A stretch of DNA of 64,000 bases from Stentor coeruleus (taxonomy: Eukaryota; Ciliophora; Heterotrichea; Heterotrichida; Stentoridae). The translations under genes and the position numbers were made by a program. The stretch spans positions 1-64,000 of the forward strand of contig MPUH01000210.1 of assembly GCA_001970955.1 (NCBI GenBank). Reading direction: 5' to 3'. This document shows, in pieces, positions 40,077 through 50,879 of this stretch (within the stretch, counting starts at the first letter, position 1; every line of letters begins with the position of its first letter). Under the pieces are notes generated by a model. It was given only the letters and a program-made list of their open reading frames with translations. It had not been told where the DNA came from and did not search any database.

Positions 40077-40804
40077 AATTTATTACTATATCTTATTGGT
40101 TTAAAACACTTAGAGAAAAACACAGTAATCAAGAAATAATCAAGATCGACAAAGAAATAAAAAGCTTTATCACGAAAATACACTATAAAAGAAGAAAATT
40201 AACAAGGGTTGGACAATAGTCAAGCGATAATTCCTAAGTAATACTAATATTATATTATTATAATAGCCAAGAGTACTCTTAAGCATATGATAAATCATTA
40301 ATCATATTATTAATCTTAAAATAACTATATATAATACACATCTTTATACCTAAAAGATGTTCATTAAAAAATTAAACTTTAATTCACCTCAAACCCAAGC
40401 CTCATACAAAAAGCAATCCTCAATCTTCAATTCCCAATTTCCATTTATCTACTACTCACCTTATTACATAAAGCATATCCCAAAAAAAAATCTGACAAAC
40501 CAAAACCCATTCCATAACAACGAAAAAAACTACAAATCCCAACAGCCATCTCCAAATTTCTCTTCAAAACAACTTCCAAAAATCTTTAATTATTTTTCCT
40601 ATAATCATACACAAAATACTATTCAATAACTGAATCATCTTAAAATTAAGCCTAACCCTATTAATCAAATAATAAAATCTAAACCTAATCCAACATCATC
40701 CAATAACCTAAAAATCAAAATCTCAACCCCATTTAATATAAAAAAATCCATCTCCAAAACCCAGCCTTTAAAAAAAAAATCTAAAAAATTCTTAATTAGT
40801 TTAA
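40077..40804. other. divergent intergenic region
   Basis: The left part is AT-rich upstream of the phosphodiesterase. From 40360 to 40800 the plus strand is A/C-rich and almost free of G, as in other 5' flanks. A 90-residue open frame at 40357-40629 reflects this composition (Asn, Pro, Ser, Lys, Tyr only) and is not supported as a gene. Confidence 0.6.
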
Positions 40805-42265
40805 ATGGAACAAAAACTTGCTCCAGGGAAAAGAGGTAGTGAAAGAGTCATATCAGCCAGTGCTCGCGAAAGAGCTGAAGCAGCTAAAGCATATATCCAA
40901 AACAAATACTCCCGGTTAAAAAAAGAACAATCTGAAAACAAAGTTGTCTGGGACGAGCTTAATTCCAAAATGGGCAAACTAAACCTTTCTGAACCAGAAA
41001 AACAAGTAATCAAACAAGAAATCCTTCACAAAAATGCCCAACAAATGCGTATGAGACGTAAACAAATGACAGTCTTTGACTTTGAATCAATAGCAATCAT
41101 AGGCAAAGGGGCATTTGGTGAAGTAAGAGTCGTCAGAAACAAAGACACAGGGGAAATACTAGCAATGAAAAAGATGAGCAAAAGAGAAATGATATGTAAA
41201 AATCAAGTAATGCATGTGCGCTCAGAAAGAAACGTATTAAGCCTAGCAGACAATGTGTGGATTGTAGAACTGAAATACTCATTTCAAGATGAAAAAAACT
41301 TGTATTTGGTTATGGAGTTTTTGCCTGGAGGGGATTTGATGAATATTTTGATGAAAAGAGATGTTTTACCTGAGGTTGAAGCGAGGTTTTATATAGCTGA
41401 GACGATTTTAGCAGTAGAAAGTGTCCATAAGATGAATTATATTCATAGGGATTTAAAGCCTGATAATGTGCTTATTGACAGATTTGGCCATGTAAAACTA
41501 TCAGATTTCGGTCTTTGCAAACATGCTAATGTTATTGATGAAAGTCAGATTGTTAAGAAAATAAGTACTGATGAAATAAGTAGGGCTTCATCACCAAAAG
41601 GGGAGTATAAAAGGTCGAGGGTTTTAGCTTACTCGACTGTTGGTACACCTGATTATATTGCCCCTGAAGTATTTAATAAACAAGGATATAATGAAACTGT
41701 TGACTGGTGGTCGATTGGAGTGATATTTTATGAGATGGTTATTGGCTATCCACCATTTTTCGCTGATGAACCTTCGATTACATGCCAGAAAATCCTTCAT
41801 TGGAAAAAAACTTTAAATATCCCTAGGGAAGCTGGGATTTCAAGAGAAGCTGTTGATTTAATTAGAAGACTTGTGTGTGATCCTAATGAAAGATTAGGGT
41901 CGAAATATGGGGTTCAAGAAATTAAAATGCATCCTTTTTTCAGAGGAATTGATTGGGAACGGATTAGAGAAACTAAAGCACCATGGGTACCAAAGGTTAT
42001 TGTTATTTAGATTAGTAGTGAAGATGATACTTCGTATTTTGATAAATTTGAAGAAAAAGAACCTTTTTATCCTGTTGAGGTTAGGAGGAAAAGGTCGAGA
42101 AGGGATTCGGATTTTATTGGATATACTTTTAAGAAAGATGAAGAAAATCATAGGCTTAATTTGGTTAAAGCATTACATGAGTTGGATAATAAGAAAGTTC
42201 CTGTGGCTAGAAAAAGCTCGGCTCCTGTTAAACTTTTGTTGAGCAGTGATAGTATTTTTGTTTAA
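40805..42265 (+). CDS. NDR-family AGC protein kinase, with a 15-nt intron
   Basis: Exons 40805-41995 and 42011-42265 give 481 residues after splicing. An N-terminal basic/helical region (about 15-88) matches the Mob-binding NTR of NDR kinases. The kinase domain (about 93-385) has GKGAFGEV, K122, HRDLKPDN (214-221), DFG (234-236) and an NDR-type insert before the activation segment AYSTVGTPDY with Ser277. The C-terminal extension is recovered only after splicing: SSEDDTSYFDKFEE and hydrophobic motif FIGYTF with Thr436. All regulatory sites are present, so it should be active and Mob/MST-regulated. NDR kinases control cell polarity, cortex organisation and division. Unspliced, the protein would end before the hydrophobic motif. 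Confidence 0.94.
41996..42010 (+). other. 15-nt spliceosomal intron
   Basis: GTTATTGTTATTTAG follows CCAAAG and ends in the in-frame TAG. Its removal joins APWVPK to ISSEDDTSYFDKFEE, the standard NDR sequence order. Confidence 0.93.
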
Positions 42266-43043
42266 TAGATGATGATGATTATTATTATTATGAGTTTTAA
42301 ATTTTGGAATTAGATTTTTTTGTGAAGGGTGAGGTTTAGGTTTTATTTGGCGTATTTTGTAGGAAAGTTTTTGGATTTGGAATTTGGGTGTTAGGGTGTT
42401 AAAATGGGAATTTTTTTTATGGGAAGGATTTGATTTTAAATGTTGTTGGGAAGATTTTGGAGAAGTTTTTTGTGTTTGGGTTAGTGCTTTTTTATTTGGA
42501 TAGTCTGGATACTCATTTGTGTTGTAAAGAAAGATAGGGTGTTAGGTGTTACAAATCTATGTACAGGTAATAATTAATTATAATTAAAAGTTAACTCCTA
42601 AAAGACACGCATAAATTCATGTTGATTTTATTCAAAAATCTAAAAATTACACTTCATCTTTGTATAAAAGCGCCATAGTCATATTTTATAACAAAAAATA
42701 TCATGCCTAAATTACAACTATAAGAAAATTTTTTTCATACATATTAAAATCTCATAAATTTATAACAACTCAATCAACAATAAAATATTTCTCTTATTCC
42801 AAATACCAAAACTAAAAAACTATCCCCAATCCACTCTTTAGTCTTCAAAAAGCCTGAATACACAGAGCAAAAACTACTAACACCATCTAAAAAATCATCA
42901 CAATCAAAAAAAAACCAAAACATCCAAACTAAATCAGCACAAAAAAACCTTAAAATAAAATCATCTTACAAAAAAAATCTTAAAAAATCTTATAAAATCC
43001 TAAAAAGCCAACTTCATCTCAAAAAATTATTCAACACAATGTT
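42266..43043. other. convergent intergenic region
   Basis: The left side (42270-42520) is T/G-rich and the right side (42780-43040) is A/C-rich on the plus strand. This is the expected polarity for the 3' flanks of a plus gene and a minus gene. No decayed gene or RNA was recognised. Confidence 0.6.
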
Positions 43044-44264
43044 TTAACTTAAATTGTTAACTTCCAAACTAACCGAACTCATCATTTTACCCAAATTATT
43101 TTTCAATATCGAAACCAAATCTTCCTTAGCCTGATCAGCAATAGTCGCTATTTTTGTTATAAATTTCTCATCTTCTTCATTTTTTTCATAACTTCCTGAT
43201 ATTCTAATCAAATGATAATGTGCAGCTTCAGTAATTTCTTGTCTTAGTTTCCTTATATGCTGAAGTAAAGTTGTTATATGGCTTCTAAGTTCAGGCAATT
43301 CTTTCATTTTTTCATTAGATTTTTGTAAATTTGTTGCAAGAACAGCATTTTGATAAATAAGTTGCCGATTTCTATTTTAATATTACTCTAAGGTTTTTTC
43401 ATAGGCTTGATCTGAATATTTTATAAGCTGTGAATAATATTCTTCATTTTTTTCTTTAAGAACTTTTAATATGTTTTCTGATGGGTCGCCTCGATTTTCA
43501 TAAACTTTGAATAAGTCAATAACTTCATTTAAAACTTTTACTTGTTCATGAAGTATCACATTTTTTTTATGCTCCTGGGTGAAGAGTTCAGAAAATTGTT
43601 CGGACTTTTTTTTCTCCTCGGTCAAGAGCAACTCAAGTTCTTCTAATTCTCTTTCGTTTATGTATTCTTTAGACGTATCCTTGGCAAAAAGTTCTATAAG
43701 TTTAACATCGATCTTAGGAATTTTCATTGACCGTTTTAGGGTTATTGCTTTAGCTATATTAGCTTTTTCCTCTTTAATCGCTTCAAGTTCTTTTTTATGT
43801 TTTAATAAATCCTGGTTCTCTTTTTGCAGTTTTTGGACCTGTTTTTCATACTCCTCGCATTTGTTTTTAAGAAATTTATTTTCTTGTAAAAGTTCATCAT
43901 TTTTAGTTTGTTGTTTCCGTATAAAACTATCATCAAGGTTAGAATTCACATTTTCTTCTTCAATTTTATCGATTTTCTCTAGTTTTTCAAGTTTTTCTAT
44001 GAGTTCAGTATTGTTATTTGAGCTTAAGTTTTTTTTATGTGTTTTTTGGTAACGGACTATATGATTGCTATGATTTTTGAAGGTATAAACTGAACGACGA
44101 GTCATTGATTTGTTAAGTGAGTCATTTAAGCTAGGAAGTTCATCGTTTAGATGACTTTTTAAGGACGAAGCTGCTGTAAAGTCATCATTTGTATCTTTAA
44201 TTGTGACAAGTTTAGGCAAACCGGAAAAGACACTATTTTTTAATAAACTATTTCTTGTTGACAT
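43044..44264 (-). CDS. coiled-coil protein, with a 15-nt intron
   Basis: Exons 44264-43387 and 43371-43044 splice to 401 residues. The first ~85 residues are Ser/Asn-rich and basic, followed by coiled coil with Lys/Glu heptads (about 85-350) and a helical C-terminus (ELRSHITTLLQHIRKLRQE). The intron removes two in-frame stops and leaves the heptad pattern continuous (KTLE joined to NRQLIYQNAVLA). No known family was recognised; a cytoskeletal or basal-body role would suit its composition but is only inference. Confidence 0.82.
43372..43386 (-). other. 15-nt spliceosomal intron
   Basis: On the minus strand GTAATATTAAAATAG splits a codon (GA|A). It contains TAA stops, and removing it keeps the coiled coil in frame. 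Confidence 0.88.
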
Positions 44265-44667
44265 TAATTATAAAAAGAAAAATCTTTAACAAACAGATAT
44301 TTATTATAGAATAAAATCTTAATGATTATTTAATAATTCTTTAAGTAAATTTATAAAGGTAGAAGAAAATTTAGAGAAGTTTATGAAATAAGGGGTATTT
44401 AAAGATGAATTCGAAACTTATTTTGAACTTTTTCCTAATAAAATATATTTTTTTGTATCATAAACTACTCAATTTGTATTTAAAAATGTTCGCTTATATA
44501 AAATTTCGGCAATACTACATAATAATTTTTCTATACAATTATCTTCCTTTTACAAATATTTCCTATTAAAAACCAACTAAAAAAAGTCACCTAATCCTAA
44601 AAACCCATTTTCCAAAAACAAATCTACACTATTATTTTACCCTAAAAACCTTATAAACCTAATAAAA
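44265..44667. other. intergenic region between minus-strand genes
   Basis: This 403-bp AT-rich spacer has an A/C-rich right half (3' flank of the CDPK-like gene). TATAATTAATG precedes the coiled-coil start at 44264. Nothing else was seen. Confidence 0.5.
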
Positions 44668-46128
44668 TTATTGAAATTCTAATAACATATCATAAAATTC
44701 CTTAATATCAATTTCCCCATCATTATTCTTATCAGCAACAGTAAGAAGTTTCATCCATTTTTTATCCCCACTTAAAGAAGTCCCATCAAGTATACTCTCA
44801 AGTTCTTTACGGCTGAGTTTTCCATTATTATCGCAATCTATCATTTTAAAAGCTGTTTCCAGATGTTGTTTAGATGTTAAATTGTTTCGAGCCATTGATG
44901 ATTTAATAAACTCTGAGTATTCGATATACCCACTTTGATCTGAGTCTGCAACTTGGAAGATATCATTAACAAGTTTTTGTGCATCATCTTCTGGCATTGA
45001 TCTTTTATAATATTTTATAAGCTCTTGCTGAGAAAGTTTCCCATCCCAGTCACTGTCTAAGATTTTGAAAACTTCAATAAGGTTTTTGCTTTCTTTATGA
45101 GATATAACTTGTCTTGCTATAAATTCTTGAATAGCATCAATAAGCTTTGTAGTTGATGAATAACAACTAAGATGATCTAATGCATCTTCAAGGTTTTTAT
45201 TAATCTCTTCAGAGTTGCTTTTTATTAATTCAAACCATTTATGCGATAAAGCTTCTACTGCTGAAATTCTTTGATTATGATCATACTTAATCATTTCCAA
45301 TATTAAATCAATAGCCAATTGTGACACACCAAGTTCTTCTAATAACTTCACATTAATCTGACCTTTTTTCTGACTCTCTTCACATATATCAATTAAATTA
45401 TCTGTAAATGGTGTTCTTCCAGTAAGTAGAGCATACATAATCATCCCAACACTCCAAATATCGCATTTTTCATTATAATCATCAAAAGCAACTTCAGGTG
45501 CTACAAAAACACAATTATCGAATTTACCTTCAAGTTTATGCTCAGGATCAATAAAAACTGAAGACCCGAATTCTCCTATTTTTATATGAGGTTTACCAGA
45601 ATTATTCATCATAAATATTAGTTTTGGGTTTAAATCTCTATGAATAACTTTATTATCATGACAATATTTTACAGCTGATAATATTTGTTCGATTATACAT
45701 CCTGTTATTTTTTCAGTAAGCATACCTTCTTGTTTGATTTTGTCAAATAAAAGCCCACCTTCCCAATATTCCATTATTATGTATAATTTCATATCATCGT
45801 GAAGGATATCAAAAATTTTTAGGACGTTAGGATGGTCGAGTTTACTAAGGGTGTCTACTTCTAAGCTTAGATGTCTTTCGTTTAAAGATATGGAATCGTT
45901 GATTTTTAGGTTCAAAATTTTTATCGATTTTAGTAAACTTGTTGATAGGTGGATAGCTTTGACTATGTTACCGTATGGCAAAATTGATATGATTTGTTCT
46001 AGTTTATATAGGTCGTTTATAGATTCGTTTCTTTCTAGAGACTTTATTGTTTTTTGGTACTTCAAATTGTTGTTGCTATATTCTGTGGCTTTTATGTTCC
46101 TCTTGCTTTTTGAAGATAGGCAACCCAT
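44668..46128 (-). CDS. CDPK-like protein with four EF-hands and a degenerate kinase (pseudokinase)
   Basis: The protein has 486 residues. MGCLSSK at the start is a myristoylation/palmitoylation signal that would hold it at membranes. The kinase-like domain covers about 42-300. The glycine loop is lost (ILPYGNIV), while K70 and E90 are present. The catalytic loop is HRDLNPKL: Asp165 is kept, but the usual Lys is Asn167 and the metal-binding Asn is Leu170. DFG is replaced by E186-F-G. The APE motif is intact. A junction helix follows, then four EF-hands with canonical loops (DSDWDGKLSQQE, DSDQSGYIEYSE, DCDNNGKLSRKE, DKNNDGEIDIKE). CDPKs are calcium-activated kinases; here calcium sensing looks intact but phosphotransfer is doubtful. 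It may act as a calcium-switched scaffold. Confidence 0.88.
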   Translation of the reverse strand: MGCLSSKSKRNIKATEYSNNNLKYQKTIKSLERNESINDLYKLEQIISILPYGNIVKAIHLSTSLLKSIKILNLKINDSISLNERHLSLEVDTLSKLDHPNVLKIFDILHDDMKLYIIMEYWEGGLLFDKIKQEGMLTEKITGCIIEQILSAVKYCHDNKVIHRDLNPKLIFMMNNSGKPHIKIGEFGSSVFIDPEHKLEGKFDNCVFVAPEVAFDDYNEKCDIWSVGMIMYALLTGRTPFTDNLIDICEESQKKGQINVKLLEELGVSQLAIDLILEMIKYDHNQRISAVEALSHKWFELIKSNSEEINKNLEDALDHLSCYSSTTKLIDAIQEFIARQVISHKESKNLIEVFKILDSDWDGKLSQQELIKYYKRSMPEDDAQKLVNDIFQVADSDQSGYIEYSEFIKSSMARNNLTSKQHLETAFKMIDCDNNGKLSRKELESILDGTSLSGDKKWMKLLTVADKNNDGEIDIKEFYDMLLEFQ

Positions 46129-46644
46129 TTTTATATGATATCAGATTAAATTGCAATGCATTTATACATCTTCTTTAAAGATGAAACCATTTAAATCAAA
46201 CTGCTTATCTTAATATGTCGATGCTTAAAATATCTAAGATATGATTGATTTTATATAAAATTAATATTTTTAATATACAAATAACACAATTCAAAACTTG
46301 TTTATAGATTGGATATTCAGCGAACACGTAGTTATGCTTTTAAAAACCAGTTATTTGCTTAAAGATATTCTAAATTCTTAACTCGATTTCTTCAAAAATA
46401 TATTCTTTATGAGTTTTAACTTATTTTCATATTTAAATATTTAAACATATAAAACCAAAGCTTTAAACATACAAGCATCTTAGCAATCTCTCCAAATTAT
46501 CTCCTACCAAAAAAATCCTACTATAAAATCCTCCTAACACGCATATTTTCCTATCAAAAATCTTCATCTTCTCCTCATTCCATCTAAAATCCAATAAAAT
46601 TCCATCATTTAACTTCATTTCATTCCCAACCTACTATAAAAAAA
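46129..46644. other. divergent intergenic region
   Basis: The left side is AT-rich with CATATAAAAATG at the CDPK-like start. The right 200 bases are A/C-rich, ending ACTATAAAAAAAATG at the PP2A gene. No other feature was seen. Confidence 0.55.
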
Positions 46645-48345
46645 ATGAGTCTAGATTTCGACCCTCTAGATTTTTTCAAACAAGAACTTTCCTCTGATGA
46701 AATCTTCATCAAAGTCAACGCAATTCATCGTATCAAAGTAATCTCAACAGTAATAGGTTCATCAAGAGTAGAACAAGAACTAATTCCATACCTTTCTTCT
46801 ATCATACCAAAACTAGAAGATGAGTCTCTTTTTGCCTTATCCCAAGAACTAGGTATTCTCCATCTCTATGTTAACGATTCTCCTGGAACCCTTTTACCAT
46901 TACTTGAAGCTTTAGCATCAGCAGAAGAATCATTAGTCCGTGAACAAGCAGTATTTTCTCTAATCGAATTAGCCAGTTATCTTTCAGACTATCAACTTAT
47001 TCACACATTTGTCGGTACAGTTATAAAACTCTCATCATCAGAAGCATTCACAGCAAAAATCTCAGCATGTAAACTATTTACCGCAGCTTATCCTCGTGCT
47101 GGAGGCTATCGTGAAAAACTTAGAGGTAAACTTATTGAATTATGTCAAGATGACAATTATATGATAAGAAAATCAGCAGCTGAACAAATTGAAGAAATGA
47201 TCAGTATTGTTGAAAAACAAAGCCTAGTCAATGAAATTTTCCCTATAATCAAAATTTTAAATCAAGACGAACATGAAGAAATACGTATTATTTGTATAAA
47301 GTTTATAAGAAAACTATGTGAGATTTTAAATAAAGAAGAAATAAAAGCTTTGATTGTACCTTTATTAACTAGTTTTCAAGAAGATAGTTCATGGAAAGTT
47401 CGTTTAGCTTTTGCTGATGAGATTTTTGTGATTTCTGAAGTTAGTGATATGGAGTTTATTGAAAATGTTTTATTGCAAAATGTGGTTTTTCTTATGCATG
47501 ATACAGAAAATGAGGTGAAAATTGGTATGTTGAGAGGAATGGTGAATATGGTGAAAAAAATACCTCCAGAAAAAATGGTAAGTTTGATGTTCCCGATAAT
47601 ATCTTCGTTTTTTCAGGATGAAGGATTGCAGTTGAAGATAAAAATGGTATGCGCTGATATTATTGTTGAAATGTGGAAAGTAACTGATAAAGAGTTTTGT
47701 TTGAAATCGATATTTCCTATTGTTGAAGGGGTTTTTACTGATAATAGTAAGGATTTGAAGTTGAAGTTTATGGAAAATCTGCATGTTTTCAGTAGTGCTG
47801 GGGGGGATTTTGTTGTGGGGAAACTCAGGCCGATACTTGAAGAGTGTTGGAAAGACACTAAAAACTGGAGACTTCGACGAAAAGTTCTTAAATCCATAGT
47901 GAAAATTACCTTGATTTTAGGAAGCGACATTTTCACTTCGAGTTTGAGCTCGGTTTTCCTTAGGTTTATTACAGACCCTGTTTGCAGTATAAGAAACACT
48001 GGGTTTAAAGAGATTAAAAAACTCTCAAAATGCATTGATTTGGAATGGTTTTCTACTATACTCTACCCAAAACTTCAGGAACTTTATTCTGAGACTACAT
48101 GGTATTTACATAGAGTATGCATAATACATATATTAGGAAATATACCTGGAGATTATTTAAGCATATTTAATACAGCTTGTAAGGAGCCTGTTTCAAATAT
48201 TAAAATTGCTGTGTGTAAAGTTATACAACAAATGATTGATGAAAAAAAAGATATAAGTGCTTATAATAGTTTTATATATGAGTTAAGAAAAGATAAAGAC
48301 AGAGATGTTGCTTATCTTGCTAATTCAATACTACTTGATTCTTAA
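46645..48345 (+). CDS. PPP2R1: PP2A regulatory subunit A (PR65 HEAT-repeat scaffold)
   Basis: The 566-residue length matches the ~589-residue family of 15 HEAT repeats. The first repeats read DPLDFFKQELSSDEIFIKVN and AIHRIKVI, the PR65 opening. Later repeats carry the usual VR..A...L and D..W.VR motifs (SSWKVRLAFADEI, WRLRRKVLKSIVKI, WYLHRVCIIHILG). The protein is a horseshoe scaffold that holds the catalytic C and variable B subunits of protein phosphatase 2A. No enzymatic residues are expected. The frame is whole with no intron visible. Confidence 0.94.
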   Translation: MSLDFDPLDFFKQELSSDEIFIKVNAIHRIKVISTVIGSSRVEQELIPYLSSIIPKLEDESLFALSQELGILHLYVNDSPGTLLPLLEALASAEESLVREQAVFSLIELASYLSDYQLIHTFVGTVIKLSSSEAFTAKISACKLFTAAYPRAGGYREKLRGKLIELCQDDNYMIRKSAAEQIEEMISIVEKQSLVNEIFPIIKILNQDEHEEIRIICIKFIRKLCEILNKEEIKALIVPLLTSFQEDSSWKVRLAFADEIFVISEVSDMEFIENVLLQNVVFLMHDTENEVKIGMLRGMVNMVKKIPPEKMVSLMFPIISSFFQDEGLQLKIKMVCADIIVEMWKVTDKEFCLKSIFPIVEGVFTDNSKDLKLKFMENLHVFSSAGGDFVVGKLRPILEECWKDTKNWRLRRKVLKSIVKITLILGSDIFTSSLSSVFLRFITDPVCSIRNTGFKEIKKLSKCIDLEWFSTILYPKLQELYSETTWYLHRVCIIHILGNIPGDYLSIFNTACKEPVSNIKIAVCKVIQQMIDEKKDISAYNSFIYELRKDKDRDVAYLANSILLDS

Positions 48346-48461
48346 ACTAACTACTATCTTAAAACCTTTTAAAAATTATTATCATTAATAACCCAACTAA
48401 TATATAATCAACATCTAAAAAAAATTTTTTTTTTTCTATTTACCTACCATATCTACTAATA

Positions 48462-50879
48462 ATGAAAAATAGCTTAATAGGTCAAAGCTTAAAGTTCTCA
48501 GGAAGAGAAGTTATAATCGACAGGCTAATAAAAACAACAACTCATGCAGAAATCCTTCTAACCAAATGTGGCTCTATCATAAAATACATCCCTCTACACA
48601 CAACTCATTCAAGAGAACTTTACCAAAACGAAACCACAGCTTTAAGAGTTATAGGAAGTTCTCCAAACATCATCGAACTCGAAGATTTCTGTTTAATCCA
48701 ATCAAATCCTCCAATAGGTTTATTAAAACTAGAATACTACGAGTTTGGGAGTTTATCAGACTTACTAAAATCTCATATAGTAAACGAAATCCAAGCTTTG
48801 CAAATAATGCGAGATTTGATATGTGCATTAAGTAAATTAGAAGAAGCTGGTATAGTTCATAGAAACATTACAATGAAAAATATTCTCATAAGTAAAAACT
48901 ATGAATTTGGCTTAAGTGGTTTTGGAAGTTCAGGTTTGATTCAAGATTTAAAAGGTGTTGATATAAAATATGTTGTTATAAACAGTGAAAAACATACTCA
49001 TCCTGCGACTAGACCTGTTGATTTTGGTGATGGACTAATAATTGAAAAAATCGATATCTGGGGTCTTGGGTGTATATTACATATGTTACTATATAGAACC
49101 CTTCCAACTAATAAATGGCCTATTGATGATGGGACAATACAATATCAAATTTTAGTCCGTTTAGTAAATTTATGTTTAAATCCTGATCCTAATCAAAGAC
49201 CTACAGCATCATCTATGATATTCCAATTCCAGCATCCACCTGATTTTGTATTAGTTACGACGAATTCACAATTTAAATGCCCATCTTCTAGTATAAAAAA
49301 ATCTCTTTATAATTGTTTAGATGACTTACCAGTTAGGCCTGATATGTATTTCTTACAGAGTTTAACTTCAAAATCTTGGACTTCACCTGAAAAAGTTCCT
49401 AAAATACTTGAGATTATTAGGAATTGGGATAAAAAAAACACAATTCCTAGTATAAAAATTTTATTGGTTTTACATAGACTTGTTGTATCTGGGCATTTTT
49501 CTTTTATGTCTTCAGTTAGTGTTTTTGAAAATGTTCTTAAAATGTGGACGGATAAAATTAGAAACCCTTCTGATGTACATTTTAATGATTTTTATGCTGG
49601 ACTTATAAGACAAATGAGCAGGGTTATGTTAGAAAAAATTGCTTTACATATGAAAATATCTGTATCTGGGAATTGGAAACAGATGATACCTTTGGAAAAT
49701 ATTGAAGAAGTTATTCAGTATTTGTTGAAAGTTGTTAAAATTTGTGAGGGATTAGCGATGGGGACACATTTGTTGGTGGAAATTAATAATTTTATTAAAA
49801 CTCAGTTATTAGAAGAGTTACAGAGGGCGGTTAATGTGGTTGGAATGGTACTTGGGGCTGCAAATAAGAATTCTGATGTGTTTAGTTCAATTGTGCAGAG
49901 GATGAATCAGTTGTTGCAAACACAAGCTGATACCCCAAAAGCTCACAAGTACAAATCCCAAAACGAAGAAAACCCTGGAGAAGAATTGATGCCTAATTTC
50001 CCAGCCCTGGTCGCAGTGGAAAACAAGAAAACAGAAAAATATCTTGACGACAGATGGAAAATCAAACAAGAAGACCTAAACATGGAAAAAGTTCTCGCAG
50101 CAGGGTCAAGTTGCACCGTCTACAAAGGTAAATACAAATGTACTCCAGTCGCAATAAAAGTCATGAAAGGGACTTTCATGGGTAAGTCATTAGAAAAAGA
50201 ATTTGAAAGAGAAGTTACAGCTATGGTAACATTAAGACATCCAAACCTAGTCTTATTTATGGGTGCATGTAAAACCCCTCAAATGATTATAATATCTGAA
50301 TTCTGCGCAGGAGGATCATTATTTACACTTTTACATGAATCAAAAAATATACAGTTAAGTTGGAAACAAAGATTAAGAATATTACGAGATGTAGCTAGAG
50401 GTATGTTATATTTACATGAAGCATCAACACCTATTTTACATAGAGATTTAAAAAGTTTAAATGTACTTTTAGTTAAAGAAGTTACAGGGCCTAATGATGG
50501 GATTTTTATAAAGATTACAGACTTTGGGATATCACGTATATTAGATCAGGGAATTGAATTTACAGGACAAATGGGTACATGTCATTGGATGGCTCCTGAA
50601 GTTTTAAGTAATCAACCTTATTCACTTGAAGCAGATATTTATTCTTATGGGATTGTCATGTGGGAAGTTATAGCAAGAGAAGTCCCATATCAAAATACTA
50701 ACCCTATGACTATACCTATAAGAGTTGTTAAAGGGGAAAGACCTAATCTTGGACAGATTCCATCTACTTGTCCTGAAGCTTTGAAAAACCTTTTAAGAGC
50801 TTGTTGGGATGCAGTTCCAACACGTAGACCGAATTTTCATTTAATACTTGATGTTCTTGAAAATTTAGAAACTTTATAG
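48462..50879 (+). CDS. tandem kinase: N-terminal pseudokinase, ANTH-like middle, C-terminal TKL kinase
   Basis: The protein has 805 residues. Domain one (about 10-265) has a kinase fold close to the NAK/AAK1 group. It is inactive by sequence: HRN at 133-135 instead of HRD, SGFG instead of DFG (about 152-155), and a poor nucleotide loop. The middle (about 280-470) resembles an ANTH-type membrane/clathrin adaptor domain (SIKILLVLHRLVVSGH); this call is by pattern. Domain two (about 530-803) is a complete TKL kinase with AAGSSCTVYKG, VAIK (K near 566), HRDLKSLN (near 660), DFG (near 687) and GTCHWMAPE. The C-terminal kinase should be active and may be regulated by the pseudokinase, as in JAKs. 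The N-terminal pair suggests membrane-traffic or endocytic placement. Confidence 0.85.
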   Translation: MKNSLIGQSLKFSGREVIIDRLIKTTTHAEILLTKCGSIIKYIPLHTTHSRELYQNETTALRVIGSSPNIIELEDFCLIQSNPPIGLLKLEYYEFGSLSDLLKSHIVNEIQALQIMRDLICALSKLEEAGIVHRNITMKNILISKNYEFGLSGFGSSGLIQDLKGVDIKYVVINSEKHTHPATRPVDFGDGLIIEKIDIWGLGCILHMLLYRTLPTNKWPIDDGTIQYQILVRLVNLCLNPDPNQRPTASSMIFQFQHPPDFVLVTTNSQFKCPSSSIKKSLYNCLDDLPVRPDMYFLQSLTSKSWTSPEKVPKILEIIRNWDKKNTIPSIKILLVLHRLVVSGHFSFMSSVSVFENVLKMWTDKIRNPSDVHFNDFYAGLIRQMSRVMLEKIALHMKISVSGNWKQMIPLENIEEVIQYLLKVVKICEGLAMGTHLLVEINNFIKTQLLEELQRAVNVVGMVLGAANKNSDVFSSIVQRMNQLLQTQADTPKAHKYKSQNEENPGEELMPNFPALVAVENKKTEKYLDDRWKIKQEDLNMEKVLAAGSSCTVYKGKYKCTPVAIKVMKGTFMGKSLEKEFEREVTAMVTLRHPNLVLFMGACKTPQMIIISEFCAGGSLFTLLHESKNIQLSWKQRLRILRDVARGMLYLHEASTPILHRDLKSLNVLLVKEVTGPNDGIFIKITDFGISRILDQGIEFTGQMGTCHWMAPEVLSNQPYSLEADIYSYGIVMWEVIAREVPYQNTNPMTIPIRVVKGERPNLGQIPSTCPEALKNLLRACWDAVPTRRPNFHLILDVLENLETL

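Noticed and set aside
40357-40629. 90-codon open frame on the plus strand
   Set aside because: It lies in an A/C-rich, G-free 5' flank. Its residues (Asn, Pro, Ser, Lys, Tyr, Gln) simply mirror that composition, and no TATAA or protein pattern supports it.
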